Source: Planctomycetota bacterium (lineage in GTDB: Bacteria; Planctomycetota; Phycisphaerae; WQYP01). From it: DNA of 7,997 nucleotides. The notes beneath the pieces were generated by a model, which searched no databases, was not told where the DNA came from, and saw only the letters and a list, made by a program, of their open reading frames with translations. Positions 1 through 5,860 of the stretch are shown here, one piece after another. Numbering within the stretch: position 1 is the stretch's first letter; each line of letters starts with the position of its first letter. Location: assembly GCA_021826605.1 (NCBI GenBank), contig JAKAZF010000103.1, forward strand, positions 1 through 7,997. Reading direction: 5' to 3'. A program made the translations under genes and the position numbers.

Positions 1-176
1 TTATTGAGAGTCGGCTCGATCCTCCGCCGCGCATACGGGACATTTCAGACCCATCGCAATCCCGGCCATTACTCGGACAGGCTCCTGGCTCGATGCGGAA
101 GCATCCAGTTGTACGTCCGCTCTGTGCCGAGCTGACGCATAATGCTTCCGCAGCAGACAATTGCATTCCTGGCACG
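1..176. other. intergenic, no gene recognised
   Basis: No convincing gene is seen here. A + strand frame stays open from base 1 to a TGA at 133-135 and could be the tail of an upstream gene, but its translation has no recognisable motif. An antisense frame ending at base 1 runs through the neighbouring repeat and reads Ile-Arg-Val-Ile-Arg-Val, which is a by-product of the 9-bp repeat rather than a protein signature. Confidence 0.4.
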
Positions 177-300
177 CGGTACGCAATTCAAAACAGGTTG
201 TAAAAAAACCGCGGATTACGCGGATTACGCGGATAATAACGGGCTTGTCATGCTCTACTCTCAACTCTCTCGTATCTGCACTATCGGGCCGCAGCCCGAT
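177..300 (+). repeat. dispersed intergenic repeat, copy 1 (GCGGATTAC repeat plus hairpin)
   Basis: This matches 7679-7847 in the same orientation. Shared blocks in order are CGGTACGCAAT (177-187), an A-tract (202-208), tandem 9-mers GCGGATTAC (211-219, 220-228) ending in GCGGAT (229-234), GGGCTT, GCTCTACT (252-259) with TCAACTCTCT, and a hairpin ATCGGGC/GCCCGAT (283-289 with 294-300). Read on the minus strand, CCGCG-TAATC-CGCGG followed by seven T (223 down to 202) resembles a short intrinsic terminator. Translations such as ADYADYAD or IRVIRVIRG through this block are artefacts. The function is unknown; a REP-like or terminator-like intergenic element is plausible. Confidence 0.75.
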
Positions 301-412
301 GCCCTCGTATCCGCGGTGCGGTTCAATGGTTTTGTGATCGTACGGTTGTGCCCACGGGGAAAGCTTAAGAGCCTGCGGGGCAGTGGTTCTAAGCCTATTT
401 GTTATTCGCCTT
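301..412. other. intergenic spacer upstream of the promoter
   Basis: No gene is seen. A weak nested hairpin can be drawn, with GCTTA (363-367) pairing TAAGC (390-394) around CTGC/GCAG (373-376 with 380-383). It has no U-tract and no obvious role. The composition becomes AT-rich towards the promoter. Confidence 0.35.
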
Positions 413-470
413 TAAGAATATAAAAAATAAATCAAATATCTCTTGACATGCTCCTGGTAACGTATATACT
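413..470 (+). promoter_or_regulatory. sigma70-type promoter with AT-rich UP-like element
   Basis: A perfect -35 box TTGACA (443-448) is separated by 16 bp from a near-consensus -10 box TATACT (465-470). An A/T-rich stretch (about 413-442) directly upstream resembles an UP element. Transcription would start near 476-478, giving a 5' UTR of about 240 nt before the ATG at 717. This is the clearest promoter in the window and should drive the two PEP-CTERM genes as far as the terminator at 2479-2520. The first LacI-type operator covers the predicted start site, which suggests tight repression. Confidence 0.8.
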
Positions 471-475
471 ATCCG

Positions 476-494
476 TTATGAATCAGTTTCATAA
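476..494. promoter_or_regulatory. LacI-family-type operator O1
   Basis: TTATGAATCAGTTTCATAA is a 19-bp palindrome around base 485 with one mismatched pair (483/487). Its core TGAATCAGTTTCA, read on the other strand, differs from the O2 core by one base in 13. It sits on the predicted transcription start, a classic repressor position. LacI-family operators are typically palindromes of this size, and a LacI-family gene lies at 4595-5611, so autoregulation of the locus is likely but inferred. Confidence 0.65.
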
Positions 495-519
495 ACCGTT
501 ATCAATATGACGGTGAGAT

Positions 520-539
520 GTGAAACCGATTCACGTGAA
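520..539. promoter_or_regulatory. LacI-family-type operator O2
   Basis: GTGAAACCGATTCAC (520-534) is a palindrome around base 527 with one mismatched pair (525/529). Its core TGAAACCGATTCA matches the inverted O1 core at 12 of 13 bases. The centres are 42 bp apart, close to four helical turns, so two bound dimers would lie on the same DNA face. A third half-site GTGAA follows immediately (535-539) and makes TTCACGTGAA (530-539) a perfect 10-bp palindrome. The site lies in the 5' UTR and could act as a roadblock or support cooperative binding. Confidence 0.6.
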
Positions 540-612
540 CAATTTTGTTGAAGCCATCAGTTTTGCGGACCCGCAGATCGAAATTCGCAAATGGGCTGGT
601 GGCGAAAAAAAG

Positions 613-716
613 CGACCCCTCATCATTGGCGCTGGCAAGTCCTGTGCCGGGGGGAGAAACAAGAGTGCAACAGTCGATGTGACTGTTTTAGGTTTTTCTT
701 TTTTGGGAGGTCTCTT
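613..716 (+). promoter_or_regulatory. structured 5' leader, copy A
   Basis: This leader of the first PEP-CTERM gene is repeated almost exactly at 1385-1490; bases 620-690 match 1393-1463 at 64 of 71 positions. Predicted structure: CCCCTC (616-621) pairs GGGGGG (649-654) around an inner stem GGCGC/GTGCC (628-632 with 644-648). A second hairpin AACAGTC/GACTGTT (669-675 with 681-687, loop GATGT) is followed by U-rich runs (686-704), then the Shine-Dalgarno GGGAGG (705-710) 6 nt before the ATG. The hairpin plus U-tract just before the ribosome site suggests attenuation or translational control. I do not recognise a named riboswitch class. Reading frame is not conserved between copies, so a leader peptide is unlikely. 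Confidence 0.6.
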
Positions 717-1382
717 ATGACTAGTTCGTATGGAAAAATTTCAGCAAGTGTTATAACTGCAGCGGTAGCCCTGGTATGCGGTGTTGGAGTGGCCTCCGCC
801 GGCAACATCCTCAATAACCCTGGATTTGAATCCGCACCGACCACTCCTCCGACGGCTAATGACTGGCAGTACAATGGAGGTGCGAAATGGGATACCACCA
901 ACCCGTACACCGGATCGGCCGAGGCAAATCTCAACAATACGGCCGAAGCCAACAACGCGAATGTTTCGCAGCAGACGGCAACGGGCACCATAACCCCTGG
1001 GGTAAATTATAACTTCAGTTTTTATTCAGAATTTACCGGTGTGGGTGCCGGCTTTCTGGGCCAGGCTCAGCTCACATTTTTGACCAGTGCCGCTGCGCCT
1101 GTCGGCCCCAACACATTTGTTAATTTTCCGACGACAACTTCCGGCTTTGGCACGCAGGCGGGCTATCAGCTATCCAGCGTAAATGTAGTAGCACCGGCGG
1201 GGGCGTCGGAAGCATACGTGAATCTCGGTGCCATCACGGGCGCGGTGGCCGGATCATCCGCTCACGCCTATGTTGACAATGTGACCCTCGCACCCGTATC
1301 TACCCCAGAACCAGCTTCCTTGGCTCTTCTGGCAATCGGCGGGGTGGCGATGCTGGCCTTACGTCGGCGGCGCGCAGCCTGA
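717..1382 (+). CDS. PEP-CTERM surface protein with CBM4/9-like beta-sandwich domain
   Basis: This 221-residue protein is probably exported and anchored at the cell surface. The ATG at 717 is chosen because GGGAGG lies 6 nt upstream and because the gene at 1491 starts in the same context; the frame is open further upstream but lies within the leader RNA. Residues 1-28 form a signal peptide ending Ala-Ser-Ala. The mature protein begins with NILNNPGFE (30-38) and ends its domain with AYVDNVTL (184-191), the pattern of carbohydrate-binding modules of the CBM4/9 or galactose-binding jelly-roll type. Residues 195-221 are a PEP-CTERM tail: Pro-Glu-Pro at 197-199, a hydrophobic helix, then four Arg. 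Such tails are processed by an exosortase, which is not in this window. CBM4 members can bind beta-1,3-glucan, so a substrate-capture role beside GH16 enzymes fits but is inferred. It is the first gene of a two-gene unit. Confidence 0.88.
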   Translation: MTSSYGKISASVITAAVALVCGVGVASAGNILNNPGFESAPTTPPTANDWQYNGGAKWDTTNPYTGSAEANLNNTAEANNANVSQQTATGTITPGVNYNFSFYSEFTGVGAGFLGQAQLTFLTSAAAPVGPNTFVNFPTTTSGFGTQAGYQLSSVNVVAPAGASEAYVNLGAITGAVAGSSAHAYVDNVTLAPVSTPEPASLALLAIGGVAMLALRRRRAA

Positions 1383-1384
1383 AT

Positions 1385-1490
1385 CGACCCCCTCATCATT
1401 GGTGCCGGCAAGTGCCGCGCCGGGGGGAGAAACAAGAGTGCAACGGTCAATGTGACTGTTTTAGTTTTTATCTTTTTTGGGAGGTCTCTT
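1385..1490 (+). promoter_or_regulatory. structured intercistronic leader, copy B
   Basis: This second copy of the 613-716 leader fills the gap between the two PEP-CTERM genes, beginning 2 nt after the stop codon. The inner stem is GGTGC/GCGCC (1401-1405 with 1417-1421); relative to copy A two pairs change but still pair (C-G to U-G, G-U to G-C). The second hairpin is AACGGTC/GACTGTT (1442-1448 with 1454-1460), where one A-U pair has become G-U. An extra C near the 5' end and one extra base in the U-tract break any reading frame while keeping the stems. GGGAGG (1479-1484) sits 6 nt before the ATG. Inside a bicistronic mRNA it could tune the second gene separately. Confidence 0.6.
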
Positions 1491-2465
1491 ATGACTACTT
1501 CGTATGGAAAAATCTCGGCGGCTGTCCTGGCTTCTTTAGCGGGCTTGGCGTGTTCGGGCGGATTGGCCGCCGCCGCGACCATCTCGCTGGTTAACGGCAC
1601 AACCAACAACGCCACCTTGAGCCAAACAGTTGCCACTCCGATGGGCAGCAATGCCTCTGTGGTTGGTTCCTCGGGCTACGGTTCCACGGGCTACATTATG
1701 TTTGGGACCGACGTGCCGTCAAATGTTACGTATGGTTTCACCGAGCAAGGAATAGCGCCCACCGCGGAGGACGTGAACTACTCGTATAACACCGGTAACA
1801 TCGCAACCGTCGAATCGCTTCCATCGTGGCTAACCACAACTACCACTTCTGGAACCACGACAACCACCGCTGCCAATATAACTATGGACCCCAGCCTTAC
1901 TCCGGCAAGTTATTTCATGGCTGCGGCGTATGGCTACCCTGTGATGTCGGTCGACGGCCAGCCGGCCGCGGGAAGCTACCCGACCAACCATGGTGTGGCG
2001 GCTGGAAGCCCGCTGCAGACAGGCGAGGGAGGCCAAAATGGTACGACCGTTGGAACTTTGTATAAGCTTTTTGATATTACCCTCGGTGCAGACACCCCCA
2101 GTAATTTCAAGCTCGGCGTTATTGCCCCACAGGGATACGATGCGCTATCGCAAATACAAGTCTCCGATGGGTCGGCCTCAAGCTCGGTAAACGTCGACCC
2201 CGCGCAAAATCTCGCCTTCTATTTCTTCAATATCTCAGGCGCTTCGGCGGGCGACACCGTGGTGGTTTCCGCAGCAGCCTCTCCAACTGTTGCTGGCGGC
2301 TATTTTACCCACAATCCCTATGGGACCAGCACGGACCTCGTCGGCATGACCTTCGATGCACCGACGGTATCAACTCCTGAACCTGCCGCGTTGGGCGTGT
2401 TTGCCTTGGGCGGTCTGGGAATGTTGCTAATCGGCCGCAAGCGGGTAACCCGCAGGACGGCTTAA
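1491..2465 (+). CDS. PEP-CTERM surface protein, mature region of unknown function
   Basis: This is a 324-residue protein. The ATG at 1491 is supported by GGGAGG 6 nt upstream and by the shared N-terminus Met-Thr-(Ser/Thr)-Ser-Tyr-Gly-Lys-Ile-Ser-Ala with the gene at 717. Residues 1-29 form a signal peptide ending in an Ala run. The mature part is rich in Ser, Thr, Gly and Asn with alternating hydrophobic positions, suggesting beta structure. It carries two five-Thr runs (115-119, 122-126), a likely flexible linker or glycosylation target. The PEP-CTERM tail is at 294-324, with Pro-Glu-Pro at 296-298, a hydrophobic segment and a basic end. I recognise no enzymatic motif. After the signal peptide it is not obviously related to its upstream neighbour, although leader and signal peptide are nearly the same. 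A strong terminator follows 13 bp after the stop codon. Confidence 0.85.
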   Translation: MTTSYGKISAAVLASLAGLACSGGLAAAATISLVNGTTNNATLSQTVATPMGSNASVVGSSGYGSTGYIMFGTDVPSNVTYGFTEQGIAPTAEDVNYSYNTGNIATVESLPSWLTTTTTSGTTTTTAANITMDPSLTPASYFMAAAYGYPVMSVDGQPAAGSYPTNHGVAAGSPLQTGEGGQNGTTVGTLYKLFDITLGADTPSNFKLGVIAPQGYDALSQIQVSDGSASSSVNVDPAQNLAFYFFNISGASAGDTVVVSAAASPTVAGGYFTHNPYGTSTDLVGMTFDAPTVSTPEPAALGVFALGGLGMLLIGRKRVTRRTA

Positions 2466-2478
2466 TTCTAACGATTCC

Positions 2479-2520
2479 GGTGGAAGCGTTGCGGGCGTTC
2501 CGCGACGCTTCCACCTTTTT
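2479..2520 (+). terminator. Rho-independent terminator
   Basis: A 16-bp stem pairs 2479-2494 with 2500-2515; every position pairs, with one G-U. The loop is GCGTT (2495-2499) and five T follow (2516-2520). This is the strongest hairpin in the window. It ends the PEP-CTERM unit and implies that the pilin-like, GH16 and LacI genes need another promoter or readthrough. Confidence 0.92.
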
Positions 2521-2600
2521 CGATTCCATCCCTGCGTAAGGGTTGGTGCGAAAATAGCTACTTTTGGCCGGGCGTGTCGCCCCCTGATTGGAGACCTATC

Positions 2601-3617
2601 ATGAATACCAACCGTTCCATCCCGATGACCCGTAAATCCGCCAAACGCGGTTTTACCCTCATTGAACTGCTCGTCGTTATTTCCATTATCGCCCTGCTGA
2701 TCGCATTACTGTTGCCGGCACTGGCCAGAGCCAAGGAAGAGGCGCTGACCACTGCATGTGGTGCTAATATGCACAGCATTGGAGAAATCCTGGCGGAATA
2801 TGAGAATACCTATGAGGGGAATATTCCATCCGGAAACGCCTATATCAACGGCAGCTACAACCTGTATCCTGCCGCTGAATGGAATATTCTTCTATACACC
2901 TATAATGCCGGGCTGGACCCGGTGCGGTACGTTCAGTGGAACAATATCGGCGGCACGACCCCGAATTACCCAGTGGCTTCGGAATCCGGAACCGCTTTCC
3001 TTGGAACATTTACGTGTCCGGCTTCGCAAATCAAGCCAACGCTTGGGCCGGCATGGGGCGTCCAGGTTGGCTGGTATTGGTCGAGCTACGCCGCCAATCC
3101 AAACTATTTCTGGACTTACGCCGGGCCGGGCTGCGGTTATTGGGACAATATTGACAAAGTCAACATGCGTGCATCAAACGTAAGCAACCCCTCTACAGCC
3201 ATCGCCATCGGTGATGCGACACAAACGTCGGAATGGGGTGGCAGTTGGATGATCATGAGCGATTGGATCCAGAATAGCGCAGGCAACCCCAGTGCGGCTC
3301 AGCCCTATGTCAGTGACCCGAACTACCTCGTGCCGGCCAACGGATTTTCCTCATCGGAAACCGTGAATCAGGATATTCTGCAGCCGGGCCAACCTGCGAT
3401 CAACAATCAGACCGGTATGCGTTATCGTCACATGCAGACATCCCTGAACACGGGCGAAGCCAATGGTCTGTTTTTTGACGGCCACGCCGAAACATTGCCG
3501 ATCAACAACAATGTCGCGGGTGCCGCAATTACCTCGCCGGCGGCCAATGGGACACGCGGTTTACGGATGCAGAATATCTACAATCCGGAACTGCCGTCCA
3601 CCATCGGGTTGTTCTGA
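2601..3617 (+). CDS. prepilin-like protein with GFTLIE N-terminus and C-terminal DGH motif
   Basis: This 338-residue protein belongs to the large prepilin-like group of planctomycetes and relatives. The ATG at 2601 is preferred because GGAG (2590-2593) lies 7 nt upstream; a GTG at 2574 would be in frame but lacks a good ribosome site. Residues 15-22 read KRGFTLIE, the prepilin peptidase site, with cleavage after Gly17 and Glu at +5 of the mature protein. A hydrophobic helix runs to about 41. The C-terminal region has RH (276-277), then ANGLFFDGHAE (287-297), resembling the H-X9-DG motif of these proteins, but here His277 and Asp293 are separated by 15 residues. The middle is rich in Trp, Tyr and Asn, compatible with a surface or ligand-facing domain. 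It is followed 33 bp later by a GH16 gene and then a LacI gene, so a role in polysaccharide capture or enzyme secretion is plausible but inferred. Confidence 0.88.
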   Translation: MNTNRSIPMTRKSAKRGFTLIELLVVISIIALLIALLLPALARAKEEALTTACGANMHSIGEILAEYENTYEGNIPSGNAYINGSYNLYPAAEWNILLYTYNAGLDPVRYVQWNNIGGTTPNYPVASESGTAFLGTFTCPASQIKPTLGPAWGVQVGWYWSSYAANPNYFWTYAGPGCGYWDNIDKVNMRASNVSNPSTAIAIGDATQTSEWGGSWMIMSDWIQNSAGNPSAAQPYVSDPNYLVPANGFSSSETVNQDILQPGQPAINNQTGMRYRHMQTSLNTGEANGLFFDGHAETLPINNNVAGAAITSPAANGTRGLRMQNIYNPELPSTIGLF

Positions 3618-3650
3618 TCGGCGGCAAACTACTACAGGCCGGGAAAAATT

Positions 3651-4565
3651 ATGAAAAAATCGCAATCACATAGAGTAATCAAAAGCGGGATCGCGGGCAT
3701 CTCCGCGATCCTGCTGGCCGCACTTTGTGGCGGGGCCATGCCGGCGCAGAAGACGCCGGATGTCCCCGCACCTGCGGGATTACATTGGAAGCTCACGTGG
3801 GCCGACACATTTAATCATGGTGCCACCGATCTGAAAGGGTGGCATTATGAACTCGGCGGCGGTGGCTGGGGCAATGGTGAATCCGAAGTTTATACCCACT
3901 CCAGGAGAAATGTGTTTGTCGCGCATGGCAAATTGCACATCAGGGTCATCGGTAAGAAACGCCACGGTAACGTCCATTATACTTCCGGGCGCATTACCAC
4001 GCGTCATGTCTTCAGTCAGAAATACGGCCTTTTTGAATTTCGCGCCCGGCTGCCGCACGGCACGGGCCTGTGGCCGGCAATCTGGATGATGCCGGAAAAA
4101 TCTTCCTTTGGGTCCTGGCCGCAATCCGGGGAGATCGACATCATGGAATCCCGTGGTAATGGCATTGGTCAGGTGCAGGGGAGCCTGCATTCCGGCAGTG
4201 CCGCCGATCGGGATTTCACCCAAACCAAAGTGTATCAATTACCGCATCATGAGCTCACCACAGGGTGGCATACTTATGATCTGGAATGGGAACCGGTGGC
4301 TAATGCCATGCACCCGAATCATCGGCAGGTTCAGATTCAATGGTTTGTTGACGGACACTTATACGAAACCCAAAAGGGCGGATGGACGGTTCCAACCGCA
4401 GCCGGCACGGGGCATCCCAATGCGCCATTTAATCAACCATTCTATATAATTCTGAATATGGCGGTCGGCGGTAATTATGTGGGAGGCAAAACTCCCGGCC
4501 CCGGACGCTATGATATGGAAATCAATTTTGTCAGAGCGTATGCTCTGGCGAAAGCCGGACATTAA
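3651..4565 (+). CDS. secreted GH16 endo-beta-glucanase (laminarinase-like)
   Basis: This 304-residue glycoside hydrolase family 16 enzyme probably hydrolyses internal beta-1,3 or mixed beta-1,3/1,4-glucan bonds with retention of configuration. The ATG at 3651 follows a weak GGGA (3641-3644). Residues 1-32 form a signal peptide (basic start, hydrophobic 13-29, possible cleavage after Ala32). Family landmarks are GGGGWGNGESE (69-79), GLWPAIWMMP (139-148), the catalytic motif GEIDIMES (160-167), HTYDLEWEP (207-215) and WFVDGHLYE (231-239). Glu161 is the expected nucleophile, Asp163 the assisting acid and Glu166 the acid/base. The protein consists only of the catalytic domain and has no PEP-CTERM tail, so it is probably released or periplasmic. 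It is closely related to the GH16 domain encoded at 5861; over the 71 residues around the active site I count 52 identities. Laminarin is the best substrate guess; lichenan or agar-type substrates cannot be excluded. Confidence 0.93.
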   Translation: MKKSQSHRVIKSGIAGISAILLAALCGGAMPAQKTPDVPAPAGLHWKLTWADTFNHGATDLKGWHYELGGGGWGNGESEVYTHSRRNVFVAHGKLHIRVIGKKRHGNVHYTSGRITTRHVFSQKYGLFEFRARLPHGTGLWPAIWMMPEKSSFGSWPQSGEIDIMESRGNGIGQVQGSLHSGSAADRDFTQTKVYQLPHHELTTGWHTYDLEWEPVANAMHPNHRQVQIQWFVDGHLYETQKGGWTVPTAAGTGHPNAPFNQPFYIILNMAVGGNYVGGKTPGPGRYDMEINFVRAYALAKAGH

Positions 4566-4594
4566 AATTTCCTTTTGAGAGGTTGGTGAAGGAC

Positions 4595-5611
4595 ATGGGA
4601 TCGGTTCGAGAAATAGCCAAGGAACTGGGCATTTCGCCCGCTACGGTTTCCCGGGCGATTAACAATCACCCGGCTGTCGCGGAAAAAGTGCGCCAGCGCG
4701 TGGTGAAAGCCATGAACCGTTCGCGGTATGTTCCCGCCGTTGGTAAGCGAGAAACCATGAACATAGCGTTCGCCTACACCGGCGATTCATCTCTGGGTTC
4801 GCCCTTTGATGCGGCCCTGATGCAGGGTATGAGCCAACGCATGGATCAGTTTGGTTTTGACCTGCTGATTCTGGACGTGCGGCGCGCGGTTTTACCGCAT
4901 GAATCTTTCTCCCAAATGTGCATCCGTAAAGGAATTCGTGGAGCCGTTTTGCGCACCACCACCGAAACCCGGCGTACCTGCGAGGAAATTGCGGCGGAAG
5001 GTTTCCCGGCGGTGGTGGTCGGCGACCGCTTTATTTCCGACAAAATAAATTTTATCGCCAGCGACAGCCAATCCACCAGTCGGGAGGCTGTTGCGCATCT
5101 GATTCAACTGGGACACCAGCGCATTGGTATTGCCATCAATGTCGTGGATGATTCTGATCATACCGACCGACTGAACGGCTATAAAGAAGCTTTGATTGCT
5201 GCGGGCATGGCCGTGGATGAAAAATATATTTATCGCATACCCGCCCATCGGGAAGGTGGGGTGCAATGGGCGCGTCGCCTGGCCACGCTCCCGGATCGTC
5301 CCACCGCGCTATACTGCACTGATCCCATGACCGCAGTGGGGGTACTGGGAGAAGTGCAGCAGATCGGCTGGAAAATTCCGGATGATTTATCCATCATCGG
5401 TTTTGATGATTCGGATCTCCGTTTCCTGACCTACCCGGCGCTGACCGCCGTGTGCCAGGATGCGCAGGAAATTGGCCGCGAGGCCTTTGAAGCCCTTAGC
5501 AGCCTGTTAAGTTGGCCCAGCAATGGCTCGGCGGAGCCGCTGATTCAGCGCGTGCTGCCTACCCAGTTGGAGCTTCACGGCACCACCGCAGCGCCCAACA
5601 AGGGTAAATAG
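4595..5611 (+). CDS. LacI/GalR-family transcriptional regulator
   Basis: This is a 338-residue sugar-responsive DNA-binding protein, probably a repressor. Start choice is uncertain: the ATG at 4595 gives the typical short lead Met-Gly-Ser-Val into the helix-turn-helix, but GTG 4586 or TTG 4583 are in frame and GAGAGG (4577-4582) lies upstream of all three. Numbering here is from 4595. Residues 4-23 (VREIAKELGISPATVSRAIN) are a classic LacI helix-turn-helix. The periplasmic-binding-like effector domain starts near 56 and includes GHQRIGIA (173-180), DRLNGYKEAL (191-200), IIGFDDSDL (267-275) and a C-terminal helix near 289-301. The usual hinge motif N-x-x-A-R-x-L after YxP is missing: YVP (45-47) runs almost directly into the effector domain. 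It lies 29 bp after the GH16 gene, so it is probably co-transcribed. The operators at 476-494 and 520-534 are likely targets. Confidence 0.92.
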   Translation: MGSVREIAKELGISPATVSRAINNHPAVAEKVRQRVVKAMNRSRYVPAVGKRETMNIAFAYTGDSSLGSPFDAALMQGMSQRMDQFGFDLLILDVRRAVLPHESFSQMCIRKGIRGAVLRTTTETRRTCEEIAAEGFPAVVVGDRFISDKINFIASDSQSTSREAVAHLIQLGHQRIGIAINVVDDSDHTDRLNGYKEALIAAGMAVDEKYIYRIPAHREGGVQWARRLATLPDRPTALYCTDPMTAVGVLGEVQQIGWKIPDDLSIIGFDDSDLRFLTYPALTAVCQDAQEIGREAFEALSSLLSWPSNGSAEPLIQRVLPTQLELHGTTAAPNKGK

Positions 5612-5655
5612 ACCGCCGTACGTGGCGCGAGGGTAGGTTTAACTCGGTGTAATGA

Positions 5656-5815
5656 CGGCTTGTCTGCGACTGCTGGACCGAACCGGGGCAGCCCGCTGAC
5701 GGTGCGCTTAGAGATTGTAGCGGGGATGCCCCTATGCCGACGTTAATGCAACCGACGGGAAGCCGAAAGTGGACTGCGGTACACGTTTAAGCTGCGGAAC
5801 GGCAGGGTGCCGCCG
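5656..5815 (+). ncRNA. candidate structured RNA or leader between lacI-type and GH16 genes
   Basis: The 249-bp gap 5612-5860 has no gene but strong pairing potential. CGGCTT (5656-5661) pairs AAGCCG (5760-5765) and encloses a 12-bp helix made of GGGGCA/TGCCCC (5685-5690 with 5727-5732) and CCCGCT/AGCGGG (5692-5697 with 5719-5724), with a small internal loop and a 21-nt apical loop. A third hairpin follows: CGG plus CGGCA pair TGCCG plus CCG (5795-5797, 5800-5804 with 5808-5815), with an AA bulge. This could be the 5' leader of the GH16 gene at 5861 or a separate small RNA. It does not match a riboswitch class I can name, and no clear promoter or terminator was found around it. Confidence 0.35.
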
Positions 5816-5860
5816 AGATAAATTATTTTCTATGTTCCAACAGATTGGAGGAGATAGCCC

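Noticed and set aside
203..237. CRISPR-like array
   Set aside because: The 9-bp units are directly adjacent without spacers and there are only three of them.
1..264. Minus-strand open frame of 87 codons
   Set aside because: It runs through the GCGGATTAC repeat and its IRVIRVIRG segment is produced by that repeat; there is no ribosome site or recognisable domain.
142..423. Plus-strand open frame containing ADYADYAD
   Set aside because: It is a repeat-derived translation, with a similar one at 7627-7908; it also includes the closing hairpin and reaches the promoter UP region.
628..648. Sigma54-type promoter in the leader (TTGGCGCTGGCAAG)
   Set aside because: PEP-CTERM genes in some bacteria use sigma54, but the GG and GC elements are not at the required -24/-12 spacing.
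591..716. N-terminal extension of the first PEP-CTERM protein from the ATG at 591
   Set aside because: The extra 42 residues would precede a normal signal peptide and are encoded by the structured leader; GGGAGG is correctly placed for 717.
520..720. Leader peptide frame whose TGA overlaps the ATG at 717
   Set aside because: The overlap looks like translational coupling, but the leader copy at 1385-1490 has indels that break this frame, and the GTG start lies inside operator O2 without a good ribosome site.
3720..3735. Lipoprotein signal in the first GH16 enzyme (Cys26)
   Set aside because: The residue before Cys is Leu and the positions do not fit a lipobox; cleavage by signal peptidase I after Ala32 is more likely.
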